This document shows, piece after piece, positions 8,155 to 16,539 of a stretch of 64,000 nt of DNA; positions within the stretch are counted from its first letter, which is position 1; each line of letters opens with the position of its first letter. Origin of the DNA: Hymenobacter negativus (lineage in GTDB: Bacteria > Bacteroidota > Bacteroidia > Cytophagales > Hymenobacteraceae); assembly GCF_017571495.1 (NCBI RefSeq), contig NZ_JAGETZ010000011.1, positions 1 to 64,000 of the forward strand, read 5' to 3'. The notes under the pieces are model-generated. The model was not told where the DNA came from and searched no databases. It was given only the letters and a program-made list of their open reading frames with translations. The position numbers were made by a program, and so were the translations under genes.

Positions 8155-9144
8155 ATGCAAGTTCAGGCCCGCTACGACGGCAAAGTCTATCACAACACCC
8201 TGCCCACATCGGTCAGCCCGCCCTCGGGCTACGGCGCACTGCTGAAACGCTACTTGTTCGACAGAGCCGAACGCGAGCCCAAAGCGCCGCTTGGCCCTTT
8301 CCGGGCTGATGCCGCTGCACTGGCCGCTCCCGTACCCGCCGATGCGTTGCGGGTTACCTGGCTAGGCCACAGCACCACCCTTATTGAAATAGATGGCCGA
8401 CGCTTCCTCACCGACCCGGTTTGGAGTGAGCGGGCCTCGCCCTCTCAACTGGTGGGCCCGAAGCGGTTTTTCGCCCCGCCATTGCCCCTGGACAAACTGC
8501 CTAAACTGGATGCTGTCATCCTCTCGCACGACCATTACGACCACCTCGACTCAGCGGCCATTCGCTGGCTGGGCAAAACCGGCGTACCGTTTTTCTGCCC
8601 GCTGGGCGTGGGCGCTCACCTGCGCCGCTGGGGTGTGCCCGCCGCCAATATTACCGAGCGCAACTGGTGGCAAACCGTTGAATTAGCGCCTGATTTCACG
8701 TTGGTTGCCACACCCGCCCGTCACTTCTCCGGCCGCGGCCTCACCCGTAACGACACCTTGTGGGCCTCGTGGTGCCTGCTGGGACCGCAACACAAAGTTT
8801 TCTTCGGTGGCGATTCCGGCCCCTTTGATGAAGGCTTCCGACAAATTGGAGCCGCCTACGGCCCTTTCGATTTGGTGATGCTGGAGATTGGTGCTTCCGA
8901 CCCGGAGTGGGCCAACATCCACCTCGGCCCCGACAATGCCCTGGCCGCGCACCAGTTACTGGGTGGCGGCCCATTGCTACCGTTGCATTGGGGCACGTTC
9001 AACCTGGCGTTTCATGCCTGGCGGCAGCCCGTGCAACGCCTTCTGGAAGCGGCTGCGCCCGACGTGCAATTGCTGCTGCCCGCGCCCGGCCAGCGCGTAG
9101 ATGTGGCAAACGGCCCACTCAATTCGCAGTGGTGGGAGCGCTAG
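8155..9144 (+). CDS. MBL-fold metal-dependent hydrolase (NAPE-PLD / UlaG-like)
   Basis: 329 residues from the ATG at 8155; the upstream in-frame extension overlaps a terminator and is unlikely. Motifs are those of the NAPE-PLD/UlaG branch of metallo-beta-lactamase hydrolases: VTWLGHSTTLIEIDG, SHDHYDHLDS (H125, H127, D129, H130 bind zinc), PARHFSGRG, FGGDSGPF and a late LHWGTFNLAFHAW. Members cut phosphodiesters or lactones, often of lipids. There is no signal peptide, so it acts in the cytoplasm or at the inner face of the membrane. It converges with the next gene on a shared terminator. Confidence 0.88.
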   Translation: MQVQARYDGKVYHNTLPTSVSPPSGYGALLKRYLFDRAEREPKAPLGPFRADAAALAAPVPADALRVTWLGHSTTLIEIDGRRFLTDPVWSERASPSQLVGPKRFFAPPLPLDKLPKLDAVILSHDHYDHLDSAAIRWLGKTGVPFFCPLGVGAHLRRWGVPAANITERNWWQTVELAPDFTLVATPARHFSGRGLTRNDTLWASWCLLGPQHKVFFGGDSGPFDEGFRQIGAAYGPFDLVMLEIGASDPEWANIHLGPDNALAAHQLLGGGPLLPLHWGTFNLAFHAWRQPVQRLLEAAAPDVQLLLPAPGQRVDVANGPLNSQWWER

Positions 9145-9165
9145 GGCTGGCTCATACCGGCATTA

Positions 9166-9205
9166 TCAAAAGAGGCCGCCCCGATTATGGGGCGGCCTCT
9201 TTTGA
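9166..9205. terminator. Bidirectional terminator
   Basis: A perfect 17-bp stem TCAAAAGAGGCCGCCCC and its complement with a 6-base loop. It has A and T tracts on both sides and lies between two converging genes. Confidence 0.9.
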
Positions 9206-9225
9206 TTAAATAACAATGCAAACTA

Positions 9226-10659
9226 CTAGCGGCCGCTGTACGACAAACGAGCCACCTGACTACCATTCTGATTGCGAGCGAAGTAAAGCCCTGCCACCAC
9301 GCCCGACGCCGGCTGCCACACCACGCTGCCATCGGCTGCTGTGGTGAGTTGGGCCACCGTGCGGCCCAATGCATCCACAATGGTCACCGGCTGGCGGCCA
9401 GGTTCCGTAAGTTGAAATCGAACGTCATGTTGGAAGGGGGCCGGATGCGGTGCCTGCGCCAGCAACTGCCGCACCCGCGTAGCCAGCACCTGCTGCGTAA
9501 CCACAATAGGCAGCGTAATAACAGCGACCCCAGCGGCCGGGCATGCATCATCAAAAGCTGTGACGGTGAGGGGGTAGCGCCCCAACGGAAAAGCAGCGGG
9601 CACCTGCCACGTCAATTGGCCCTGCCCGCCGCCCATGTCCTGGAAGACGGCCCTGGATACTACGCCCGCCGTGCTGCTGGTGAGCGTAAGGGTCTGACCC
9701 GCATCGGCGTCGGTGGCCGTGAGGGCGAGTGAGAGCATTTGGCCAGGATTGACAGAAATCGGCTGGCCCATCAGTTGGGTGCCAGGACTGCCCGTGCGGA
9801 CCACGCGGGTAAATGTTGGTGTCTGATTGGTGCCCGTCGAAACGATGTAGTTCATGTCGCGGGCGATGCTGCCGATTAGCTGCCAGGTGCCGTTTAGTCG
9901 TCGGTATTCGCTCACCCGCACCGCCATGGCATAAAGTCCTTGTTGGACGGGCCCGGCTATGGTAAGTAGTTCGCCAGAAGCAGCATTTATCTGGAAATGA
10001 GGAGCAATAGCACCCATAGTTGAGAAGCCGCAGGAAGCTGCTGCTGTGGGTTGAGCAAGTGGCTGCACCAATTGATAAACCAGCGAGTCGCCTTCGATAT
10101 CAAATGCACTGGCGCTGTAGCGCTGGGGCTGGGTGCTGGTAAGCTGAATGATGCGGGCGGTGGTGAAACGCGGCGAGGAATTGATGATGCCGTTGGTATT
10201 ATCGAGTTCTGCCTTTAAGAATACTGTCAGCATATCTGACTGTGCAACGTTTATAATTCCCCTTTGCCGGTTAGATAGATTGATGCTGAGAGTCCAGTGA
10301 GCTGGTGATAGAGATACCTGACCTTCCAAGACATCTACTGCATACCTTAGGCCGGTAGTAGCACAGCCGGTGGAAACGGGCGTGGTGCTAGTGCGCATCA
10401 GGGTAGTAGTAAAGCTGCCAAACAATGTATTACCACACTCTTCTTTACCACAGGTTAATACGGTGGAAGGTTCATCAATTGCAGAGCTGAGGTCCCGAAA
10501 CAGGCGCGCCACTACGTGGTACCGATTAGGATTGGCTGGTGTGCCGATATACTCGTACGTTAGCTCGCTTCCCAAATTATGAGAGGCGCTGGCGGTGAGC
10601 ACACTACCCCACCAACAAGCGAGGATTATAAGATTGCGAATCAGGAAAGGTGAACGCAT
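9226..10659 (-). CDS. Secreted protein with type IX secretion C-terminal sorting domain
   Basis: 477 residues from the ATG at 10659, which gives a good signal peptide (MRSPFLIRNLIILACWW...ASAS). The body contains repeated beta-sandwich-like stretches and cadherin-like features (ALTATDADAGQTLTL). The last 70 residues look like a T9SS type A sorting domain: FQLTEPGRQPVTIVDALGR, then VVAGLYFARN and a basic end. The protein should be exported through the outer membrane by the type IX system and attached to the surface or released. Its function is unknown; adhesion or gliding-related surface roles are common for such proteins. The gene is monocistronic. Confidence 0.8.
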   Translation of the reverse strand: MRSPFLIRNLIILACWWGSVLTASASHNLGSELTYEYIGTPANPNRYHVVARLFRDLSSAIDEPSTVLTCGKEECGNTLFGSFTTTLMRTSTTPVSTGCATTGLRYAVDVLEGQVSLSPAHWTLSINLSNRQRGIINVAQSDMLTVFLKAELDNTNGIINSSPRFTTARIIQLTSTQPQRYSASAFDIEGDSLVYQLVQPLAQPTAAASCGFSTMGAIAPHFQINAASGELLTIAGPVQQGLYAMAVRVSEYRRLNGTWQLIGSIARDMNYIVSTGTNQTPTFTRVVRTGSPGTQLMGQPISVNPGQMLSLALTATDADAGQTLTLTSSTAGVVSRAVFQDMGGGQGQLTWQVPAAFPLGRYPLTVTAFDDACPAAGVAVITLPIVVTQQVLATRVRQLLAQAPHPAPFQHDVRFQLTEPGRQPVTIVDALGRTVAQLTTAADGSVVWQPASGVVAGLYFARNQNGSQVARLSYSGR

Positions 10660-10685
10660 AAATCGGGTTGAAAAATGATAAAACA

Positions 10686-10716
10686 AAGCGCGGCTGCCGG
10701 TAGAGCAGCCGCGCTT
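10686..10716 (-). terminator. Terminator of the OmpA-family lipoprotein gene
   Basis: A perfect 12-bp stem AAGCGCGGCTGC / GCAGCCGCGCTT. Read leftward it is followed by a T-rich stretch. Confidence 0.8.
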
Positions 10717-10762
10717 GGCGAAGTTATTCTAAATCAGCTGAAAACCGACAACATAACGGCCC

Positions 10763-11803
10763 TTATTTGCCAGCTGCTGGTGCTGCGGCCGGCGCGGCCG
10801 AGTTACTGCCCAGAATCTGAAACAGCTCATCCAATTTAGGCGTTAGGATGATTTCGGTGCGGCGATTCATGGCCTTGTTCTGGGGGGTGTCGTTGGCTGC
10901 TACGGGCACGTACTGGCTGCGGCCCGAGGCCGTGACGCGTTCCGGCGAAACACCAGCCGTGGTGAGCAAGCGGGCAATTTCGGTGGCGCGCAACGCGCTC
11001 AAGTCCCAGTTGTCGGTGAGGCCGGCGGTGCCGCGCAGAATGGGCACGTTATCGGTGTGGCCTTCCACTACTACGTTCACGTCTTTTTGCTCCTGAAGCA
11101 CGGTGGCCAGCTTTTTCAAAGCTTCCTGGCCTTTGGGGTCTACTTTGGTGGAGCCTGATTTGAAGAGGAGCTGCTCGGAAAGCGATACGTACACTTTGCC
11201 ATCCTTCAGCTTCACTTGCAGGTCGCTGCTGTTGAAGCTGAGGAGGGCCTTGCTCACGCGGGCCTTCAGGTCGTCTACGGCCTTGTCCTTATCAGCTAAG
11301 GCTTTGGTGAGTTCAGTCAGGCGGGCTTCGCGGGTTTTGAGGTCGGCGGCAAGGCGGTCATTGTCGGCTTTGCTCTTCTGGAGGTTGGTTTCCAGCTCAC
11401 CCAGTTCGGCTTCGCGGCGAGCCAGGTCTTTGGCCACCTTGTTATAGTCAGATGATTTATTGGCCAGCTCCCGGTCACTGTTCTTAAGCAGCTTGTCGTA
11501 GCTGTTGTTCAGCTCGTTGTAGAGGCTGCGGGTTTTGCGGTAGGCTGAGCCGGTTTCAGCCGAGTCATTCACGAGGCGCTTCTGGGTGAGCCGCAGCTGG
11601 GCCAACTCGTCGGTGGCTTTTTGCAGCTCGGCGGTGGCGCCCCGGTACTGGCGCTCAGCGGCGGCTTTGCCCTCGGCATCGGCCTTTTGGCGGGCGCTGA
11701 GGTCGTCGTATTTTTTGGCTGTTACGCAGCTATTGAGCGCAGGGGCGGCCAGCAGCGAAAGGGCCAGTAGGGCAGGAGAGAAGGCTTTTACAGAAGATTT
11801 CAC
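10763..11803 (-). CDS. OmpA-family lipoprotein with coiled coil
   Basis: About 346 residues. There is no ATG near the start. The GTG at 11803 gives a standard lipoprotein signal (MKSSVKAFSPALLALSLLAAP ending NSC), so I prefer it to the TTG at 11821. Residues 30-200 form a long Lys/Glu/Ala-rich coiled coil. Then comes an OmpA-like peptidoglycan-binding domain (LLFKSGSTKVDPKG, VVVEGHTDNVP, ALRATEIARLL, NRRTEIILTP), and an Ala/Pro tail. The protein should tie the outer membrane to the cell wall, as Pal and YiaD do. It diverges from the aldolase gene and is terminated by a hairpin. Confidence 0.88.
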   Translation of the reverse strand: MKSSVKAFSPALLALSLLAAPALNSCVTAKKYDDLSARQKADAEGKAAAERQYRGATAELQKATDELAQLRLTQKRLVNDSAETGSAYRKTRSLYNELNNSYDKLLKNSDRELANKSSDYNKVAKDLARREAELGELETNLQKSKADNDRLAADLKTREARLTELTKALADKDKAVDDLKARVSKALLSFNSSDLQVKLKDGKVYVSLSEQLLFKSGSTKVDPKGQEALKKLATVLQEQKDVNVVVEGHTDNVPILRGTAGLTDNWDLSALRATEIARLLTTAGVSPERVTASGRSQYVPVAANDTPQNKAMNRRTEIILTPKLDELFQILGSNSAAPAAAPAAGK

Positions 11804-11927
11804 AGGAGCAGAAAGGCGCAACGCCGGGCCTTCGGCGGCCGGACTGTCCGGCCGCGTTGGCGTAGCAAGGTAGCGCTTAACCCTTGCTTGATTCGCTAAA
11901 AACGGCTTTCACCCTGCATTTTCGGTC

Positions 11928-11935
11928 TATATTTG
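11928..11935 (+). promoter_or_regulatory. Bacteroidota -7 element (TATATTTG) for the aldolase gene
   Basis: The sequence TATATTTG matches the TAnnTTTG consensus and lies 56 bases before the aldolase ATG. No convincing TTTG -33 element is placed at ideal spacing. Confidence 0.45.
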
Positions 11936-11991
11936 TTTACCTCCCACCCCGACTGCCGCCGTTCTGGCCGGCTGCGCTTCATCCTCCGCCA

Positions 11992-13038
11992 ATGCCTTCG
12001 TCCCTTGTCCTGAGTCCCGAAAATGAAGCCCTGCTCACCCACACCGCCCGCGTGAGCAAAGACCTGCTGCAACTCCCCGGCCCCGATTTTCTGGACCGCT
12101 GCTTTGTGCCTGGCAGCCGCACGCCGCAAGTGCTGCGCAGCCTCGGCGCCATTTACAGCCACGGCCGGCTGGGCGGCACCGGCTACCTCAGCATCCTGCC
12201 CGTCGACCAAGGCATTGAGCACACCGCCGGCTCCGCTTTCGGACCCAACCCGATGTATTTTGACCCCGAAAATATCCTGCGCCTAGCCGTGGAAGGCGGG
12301 TGCAACGCCGTGACGACTACGTTCGGCACTTTCGGCGCGGTGGCACGGAAATACGCCCACAAAATCCCGTTTATCGTCAAAATCAACCACAACGAGCTCC
12401 TGACTTATCCCAATAAGTTCGACCAAGTGCTGTTTGGCTCGGTGCGACAGGCTTGGGACCTGGGCGCGACGGCTGTGGGTGCCACCGTTTATTTCGGCTC
12501 GGCCGAAAGCAACCGCCAGATTAAGGAAATCACTGCCGCTTTTGAGGAAGCCCACGCCTTGGGCATGGCCACCGTGCTGTGGTGCTACACGCGCAACAAT
12601 TCCTTTAAGACAGCTGAGAAAGACTACCACGTTGCGGCCGACCTTACCGGCCAAGCCAACCACTTGGGTGTGACCATGGGAGCCGACATCATCAAGCAGA
12701 AATCGCCGGAAACCAATGGCGGGTTCACGGCCCTGAAATTCGGCAAAACATTTCCAGCGATGTACGAACAGCTCAGCTCCGACCACCCCATCGACCTGAC
12801 GCGTTACCAGGTGTTGAACTGCTACGCGGGCCGCATTGGTCTTGTCAATTCCGGCGGTGAGAGCCACGGGGCTGGCGACCTAGAAGCGGCGCTGAAATCG
12901 GCTATCATCAACAAGCGGGCGGGCGGCCAAGGGCTGATTTCGGGCCGTAAGGCATTCCAGCGGCCTTTTGCCGAAGGAGTGGATGTATTGCATGCCATTC
13001 AGGACATATACCTTAACCCCGCCATTACGCTGGCATAA
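11992..13038 (+). CDS. fbaB: Class I fructose-bisphosphate aldolase (FbaB/DhnA type)
   Basis: 348 residues from the ATG at 11992; the longer reading from 11884 adds a non-conserved leader that overlaps the promoter. It is the DhnA-type TIM barrel: SILPVDQGIEHTAG near residue 70, TTTFGTFGAVARKY, then PFIVKINHNELL, and GADIIKQKSPETNGG with the Lys region expected for the Schiff base. A phosphate-binding end ISGRKAFQRPFAEGV follows. It splits or makes fructose-1,6-bisphosphate in glycolysis or gluconeogenesis without a metal. Members of this type are often the gluconeogenic aldolase. The gene is monocistronic. Confidence 0.9.
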   Translation: MPSSLVLSPENEALLTHTARVSKDLLQLPGPDFLDRCFVPGSRTPQVLRSLGAIYSHGRLGGTGYLSILPVDQGIEHTAGSAFGPNPMYFDPENILRLAVEGGCNAVTTTFGTFGAVARKYAHKIPFIVKINHNELLTYPNKFDQVLFGSVRQAWDLGATAVGATVYFGSAESNRQIKEITAAFEEAHALGMATVLWCYTRNNSFKTAEKDYHVAADLTGQANHLGVTMGADIIKQKSPETNGGFTALKFGKTFPAMYEQLSSDHPIDLTRYQVLNCYAGRIGLVNSGGESHGAGDLEAALKSAIINKRAGGQGLISGRKAFQRPFAEGVDVLHAIQDIYLNPAITLA

Positions 13039-13096
13039 GTTGGCGGTTAACGGACTGTCGCACGATTTTGCCGTGCCGCAGCCGGAGCCGATGCCT

Positions 13097-13104
13097 TATC
13101 TTTG
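13097..13104 (+). promoter_or_regulatory. Bacteroidota -7 element (TATCTTTG) for accD
   Basis: TATCTTTG matches TAnnTTTG and lies 120 bases before the accD start. A TTTG at 13067-13070 is the only -33 candidate, but its spacing of 26 bases is long. Confidence 0.5.
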
Positions 13105-13183
13105 ACGAATCTTTGACGACCAGTTTAATTCGGTTTTAATTGACTCGCCGCTGGCCTCGGCTCGCGGTTCTTCCTAAAAAAAA

Positions 13184-13218
13184 CAGCTAATAGCCATTCG
13201 CTAACAGCTTACAGCTAC
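13184..13218. repeat. Degenerate 7-bp repeat array before accD
   Basis: Five consecutive heptamers (CAGCTAA, TAGCCAT, TCGCTAA, CAGCTTA, CAGCTAC) end 6 bases before the accD ATG. They resemble the arms of the hairpin near 17.3 kb but have no facing arm here. Confidence 0.5.
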
Positions 13219-13224
13219 AGAAAT

Positions 13225-14124
13225 ATGGCCTGGTTCAAGCGCGTAGAAAAGGGCATTGTGACCCCTACCGAGCAGAAAAAAGAGACCCCCGACGGCCTCT
13301 GGTACAAGTGTCCGGAGTGTAAGACCGTAGCTACCATGGCCGAGCACAAGCGCTTGCTGTACGTGTGCGGCAACTGCGGCCACCACGACCGCATCGACGC
13401 CGCCGATTACTTCGAAATTCTCTTCGACAAAGGCGAGTTCACCGAGCTTGACGCCGACCTCACGTCGGGCGACCCACTGCATTTTGTGGATACCAAGGCT
13501 TATCCGCAGCGCGTGGCGGCCACCGAGCGCAATACCGGCCTGAAGGATGCCGTGCGCACCGCCCACGGCCAAAGCGCCGGCCAGCCGTTGGTAGTAGCTG
13601 CCATGGATTTCAAGTTCATTGGTGGCTCAATGGGCTCGGTGGTGGGTGAGAAAATTGCCCGTGCCATTGATTATGCCCGCCAAACCCGCACGCCGTTCCT
13701 CATGATTTCGCGCTCCGGCGGGGCCCGCATGATGGAAGCCGGCTATTCGCTGATGCAGATGGCCAAAACCTCGGCCAAGCTGGCCCTGCTATCCGAAGCC
13801 GGCGTGCCCTACGTGAGCCTACTCACCGACCCGACTACCGGCGGCGTCACGGCCTCGTTTGCCATGCTCGGCGATTTCAATATTGCCGAGCCGGGAGCAC
13901 TCATTGGTTTTGCTGGCCCGCGGGTTATCAAGGAAACCATTGGTAAAGACTTGCCCAAAGGCTTTCAGAGCGCCGAGTTTGTACTGGAGCATGGCTTTCT
14001 AGATTTCATTGTGGACCGACGCGACCTGAAGCAGAAACTGGCTGATTTGCTGGGGATGCTTCAGCCTACGCCGGTAGCTGCGGCCACTCCAGCACCAGCC
14101 CGCCGCGCTACAAAAGTGCAGTAG
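13225..14124 (+). CDS. accD: Acetyl-CoA carboxylase carboxyltransferase subunit beta
   Basis: 299 residues. The N-terminal zinc ribbon is complete (C29, C32, C48, C51), followed by the crotonase-like carboxyltransferase domain: GGSMGSVVGEKIARAIDYA, SRSGGARMMEAGYSLMQM, DPTTGGVTASFAMLGD and IGFAGPRVIKETIG. With the alpha subunit it moves the carboxyl group from biotin to acetyl-CoA, giving malonyl-CoA for fatty acid synthesis in the cytoplasm. accA is not in the window, as is usual in Bacteroidota. Length and motifs are normal. The last 15 residues are a variable Ala/Pro tail. Confidence 0.97.
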   Translation: MAWFKRVEKGIVTPTEQKKETPDGLWYKCPECKTVATMAEHKRLLYVCGNCGHHDRIDAADYFEILFDKGEFTELDADLTSGDPLHFVDTKAYPQRVAATERNTGLKDAVRTAHGQSAGQPLVVAAMDFKFIGGSMGSVVGEKIARAIDYARQTRTPFLMISRSGGARMMEAGYSLMQMAKTSAKLALLSEAGVPYVSLLTDPTTGGVTASFAMLGDFNIAEPGALIGFAGPRVIKETIGKDLPKGFQSAEFVLEHGFLDFIVDRRDLKQKLADLLGMLQPTPVAAATPAPARRATKVQ

Positions 14125-14166
14125 AACGCTTGTAGAGGCTGTTTTTTATTTTCGGCACACTTCTTG

Positions 14167-14199
14167 AAAAACCCGTTTCCGATACCGGAGCGGGTTTTT
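14167..14199 (+). terminator. Terminator after accD
   Basis: Stem AAAAACCCG / CGGGTTTTT with a 15-base loop and T tract. Confidence 0.75.
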
Positions 14200-14242
14200 C
14201 CCGTATACGGCTCGAAGTAACTTCACCAATCTCTTTTTTCAC

Positions 14243-14986
14243 ATGAATACCTCCAAATCGATTCTTTCTGTTCTGATGGCCTTTGTGCTGCTATTCAGTT
14301 CCTGCGCCACTTCACAGCAAGCCACTACCCAGCCTGACCTATCCTCGAATAACGGCACCGGCGTACGTAAGACCGGCATGAGCAAAACTGCCAAAGGTGG
14401 CCTACTTGGCGCTGGTGGTGGCGCCGTACTTGGTGGCGTAGTAGGCGGCCTATTAGGCGGCGGCAAGGGCACAGCCATTGGTGCTATTGTGGGTGCGGCT
14501 GCAGGCGGCACTACCGGCGCAATCATTGGGCGTAAGATGGACAAACAAGCAGCCGACCTGCAGAAAGATATGCAGAACGCTAGAGTTGAACGCGTAGGCG
14601 AGGGCATCAAAATTACCTTCGATTCGGGCATTCTCTTCGATACCAATTCGGCTACACTGCGCCCGGCTTCAGAATCGGACATCACTAAGATGGCGGCCAT
14701 TCTGCAGAAATACCCCGATACCAACGTCCTGGTTGAAGGCCACACTGATAACAGCGGCAGCGATGCCATCAACCAGCCCCTGTCGGAGCGTCGTGCTCAA
14801 GCTGTGGCCAACTCAACCATTGCCAAAGGGGTAGCTTCGAGCCGCATCACGACCCAGGGCTACGGTTCGACCCAACCCGTAGGCGACAACTCGACGCCCG
14901 AAGGCAAACAAGCCAACCGTCGCGTGGAAATTGCCATCTATGCCAACGAAAAAATGAAAAAAGCTGCCGAGAACGGTTCGCTCTAA
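14243..14986 (+). CDS. OmpA-family lipoprotein with glycine zipper (copy 1)
   Basis: 247 residues. The lipoprotein signal ends FSSC (Cys21). Residues 45-97 form a glycine zipper (alternating G/A every fourth residue, GGLLGAGGGAVLGGVVGG and on), and an OmpA peptidoglycan-binding domain covers about 115-240 (ILFDTNSATLRP, VLVEGHTDNSGSD, LSERRAQAV, NRRVEIAIYAN). It likely anchors the outer membrane to peptidoglycan, with the zipper packing in or along the membrane. A close paralogue lies at 15645 and a zipper-only small protein lies between them, each with its own terminator. Confidence 0.9.
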   Translation: MNTSKSILSVLMAFVLLFSSCATSQQATTQPDLSSNNGTGVRKTGMSKTAKGGLLGAGGGAVLGGVVGGLLGGGKGTAIGAIVGAAAGGTTGAIIGRKMDKQAADLQKDMQNARVERVGEGIKITFDSGILFDTNSATLRPASESDITKMAAILQKYPDTNVLVEGHTDNSGSDAINQPLSERRAQAVANSTIAKGVASSRITTQGYGSTQPVGDNSTPEGKQANRRVEIAIYANEKMKKAAENGSL

Positions 14987-15015
14987 TGCCTCTGTCAGTT
15001 GTTTCGACCAGTTGG

Positions 15016-15046
15016 AAAAAGGCTGCCTGTCTAGGCAGCCTTTTTT
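15016..15046 (+). terminator. Rho-independent terminator
   Basis: Stem AAAAAGGCTGCCT / AGGCAGCCTTTTT with a 4-base loop and T tract, after the first glycine-zipper OmpA gene. Confidence 0.9.
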
Positions 15047-15158
15047 GCTTTTGTAGCCAAGGGCAGAAACCTGCTTGTTGCCATACCAACAACCCTGTTT
15101 TGCCTGCATGCGTTAAAACCAGGTGTTCCCTCCCTATTCATTCTAATTCCTTTGAACC

Positions 15159-15437
15159 ATGAAATTCCCTCGTTTAATACTTGCCTTTCTATTGATGTTC
15201 TTCATGATGGCCGCTTCGGCTGTGCAGGCACAGACGCCCAAAAAAGGCTGGAGCAATAAGGCCAAAGGTGCGGCTATTGGCGGCGGTGCGGGTGCAGTAA
15301 CTGGAGCCGTAATTGGCGGCGGCAAAGGGGCCATTATTGGTGGTGCGGCTGGTGTTGTTGGCGGTGGCCTGATTGGCCGCAACAAGGACAAGAAGAAAGA
15401 CCCCGCCCGCTACGAAGCCTACCGAAACAAGAAATAA
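15159..15437 (+). CDS. Small exported glycine-zipper protein, 92 aa
   Basis: A signal peptide (MKFPRLILAFLLMFFMMAAS, cleaved after VQA) precedes a short glycine zipper (AIGGGAGAVTGAVIGGG and on to about residue 75) and a very basic tail (RNKDKKKDPARYEAYRNKK). It resembles YMGG-like zipper proteins of the envelope. It lacks the OmpA domain of its two neighbours and may be a reduced paralogue or a partner packing against their zippers. The basic tail could touch nucleic acid, lipopolysaccharide or peptidoglycan. No enzymatic role is suggested. Confidence 0.8.
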   Translation: MKFPRLILAFLLMFFMMAASAVQAQTPKKGWSNKAKGAAIGGGAGAVTGAVIGGGKGAIIGGAAGVVGGGLIGRNKDKKKDPARYEAYRNKK

Positions 15438-15463
15438 GTCGGCTTTATTGTCGCTTGATTTGG

Positions 15464-15493
15464 AAAGCCCTGCGGCACAGCGGGGCTTTTTTT
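15464..15493 (+). terminator. Rho-independent terminator
   Basis: Stem AAAGCCCTGC / GCGGGGCTTT, imperfect at one position, with a T tract. It follows the 92-residue zipper protein. Confidence 0.8.
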
Positions 15494-15644
15494 GTGATTC
15501 ATCGGGCAGACAGGCGAACTAAACGAGTTCGGTTTATACTTGGCAGCGTGAGTTTGGCAAGGTGGTTGCAAATAGCGTACTTGCCGGCCCATTGCACTCG
15601 TTGTAGTTCTACACGGGCTTTTTTATCCAAACCCTTTTTTAAAC

Positions 15645-16361
15645 ATGAAATTTCTTCGTTCGTCCCTCGCATTCCTGTTTGCGCTGCTGCTGTTGGTAAA
15701 TAACTTCGCGCAGGCCCAAACCACTACCGTTTCGACGGATAAGCCGAAAGGTATGAGCAAAACCCTCAAAGGCGGCCTCATTGGCGGCTTGGGTGGCGCA
15801 GTAGCCGGTGGTGTAGCCGGCCGCCTGATTGGTGGTAAGTCGGGTACTGCTACCGGGGCCATTATTGGTGCTGCCGTAGGCGGTACGGCTGGTGCTCTTA
15901 TCGGCCGCAAAATGGACAAGCAGGCTGCTGAACTGCGCCGTGACTTGGAAGGTGCCAAAGTAGAGCGTGTAGGTGAAGGTATCAAAATCACCTTCGCTTC
16001 GGGTATCCTCTTCGGCTCGAACTCTTCGAGCCTGACCCCAGAAGCTGCCGGCAACATTGACCAGCTGGCTGCCACGCTGAAAAAATATGCTGATACCAAC
16101 GTAACCATCGAAGGCCACACCGATAGCTCTGGCTCGGATGCCATCAACCAGCCCCTATCGGAGCGCCGTGCTCAGGCTGTTTCGAATGAAATCCAGGCGC
16201 AGGGCGTTGATGCAGCCCGCATCACGGCCACAGGCTACGGCTCGACCCAACCCGTGGCCGACAACACCACTGCTACCGGCAAAGCAGCCAACCGCCGCGT
16301 AGAAGTGGCTATCTTCGCCAACGAGAAGATGCAGAAAGCCGCTAAGAAAGGCCAGCTGTAA
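15645..16361 (+). CDS. OmpA-family protein with glycine zipper (copy 2)
   Basis: 238 residues, closely similar to the product of the gene at 14243 over the zipper (GGLIGGLGGAVAGGVAGRLIGG) and OmpA domain (ILFGSNSSSLTP, VTIEGHTDSSGSD, NRRVEVAIFAN). Here the export signal ends in a signal-peptidase I site (NNFAQAQ) rather than a lipobox. This copy should therefore be periplasmic or membrane-inserted, not lipidated. The OmpA residues that hold diaminopimelate (the Asp in the HTD loop and the Arg in NRR) are present. It arose by local duplication. The stop codon touches a long inverted repeat. Confidence 0.9.
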   Translation: MKFLRSSLAFLFALLLLVNNFAQAQTTTVSTDKPKGMSKTLKGGLIGGLGGAVAGGVAGRLIGGKSGTATGAIIGAAVGGTAGALIGRKMDKQAAELRRDLEGAKVERVGEGIKITFASGILFGSNSSSLTPEAAGNIDQLAATLKKYADTNVTIEGHTDSSGSDAINQPLSERRAQAVSNEIQAQGVDAARITATGYGSTQPVADNTTATGKAANRRVEVAIFANEKMQKAAKKGQL

Positions 16362-16362
16362 G

Positions 16363-16539
16363 GTCTGAACCACGGATTTGTCGGATTAGCAAGTTGGTCG
16401 GATTTTGTGAGCGACTGACTTTATAAACCCGAGTAGTAAGATTGAATAGAAAAAGCCGCCTTCTGGGTGGCTTTTTCCGTTTATATCTCATCCACAAAAT
16501 CCAACCAATCCGCTAAAACGACAAATCCGTGGTTCAGAC
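16363..16539. repeat. Long inverted repeat pair (ACCACGGATTTGTCG type)
   Basis: Arms 16363-16383 and 16519-16539 are perfect over 21 bases (GTCTGAACCACGGATTTGTCG). The match continues, imperfectly, to about 16409 and 16492, giving arms near 47 bases. The space between holds a separate terminator. The left arm begins one base after the upstream stop codon. The right arm contains the GTG start of the next gene. Confidence 0.85.
16450..16476 (+). terminator. Rho-independent terminator
   Basis: Stem AAAAAGCCGCC / GGTGGCTTTTT with a 5-base loop, between the arms of the long inverted repeat. Confidence 0.85.
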
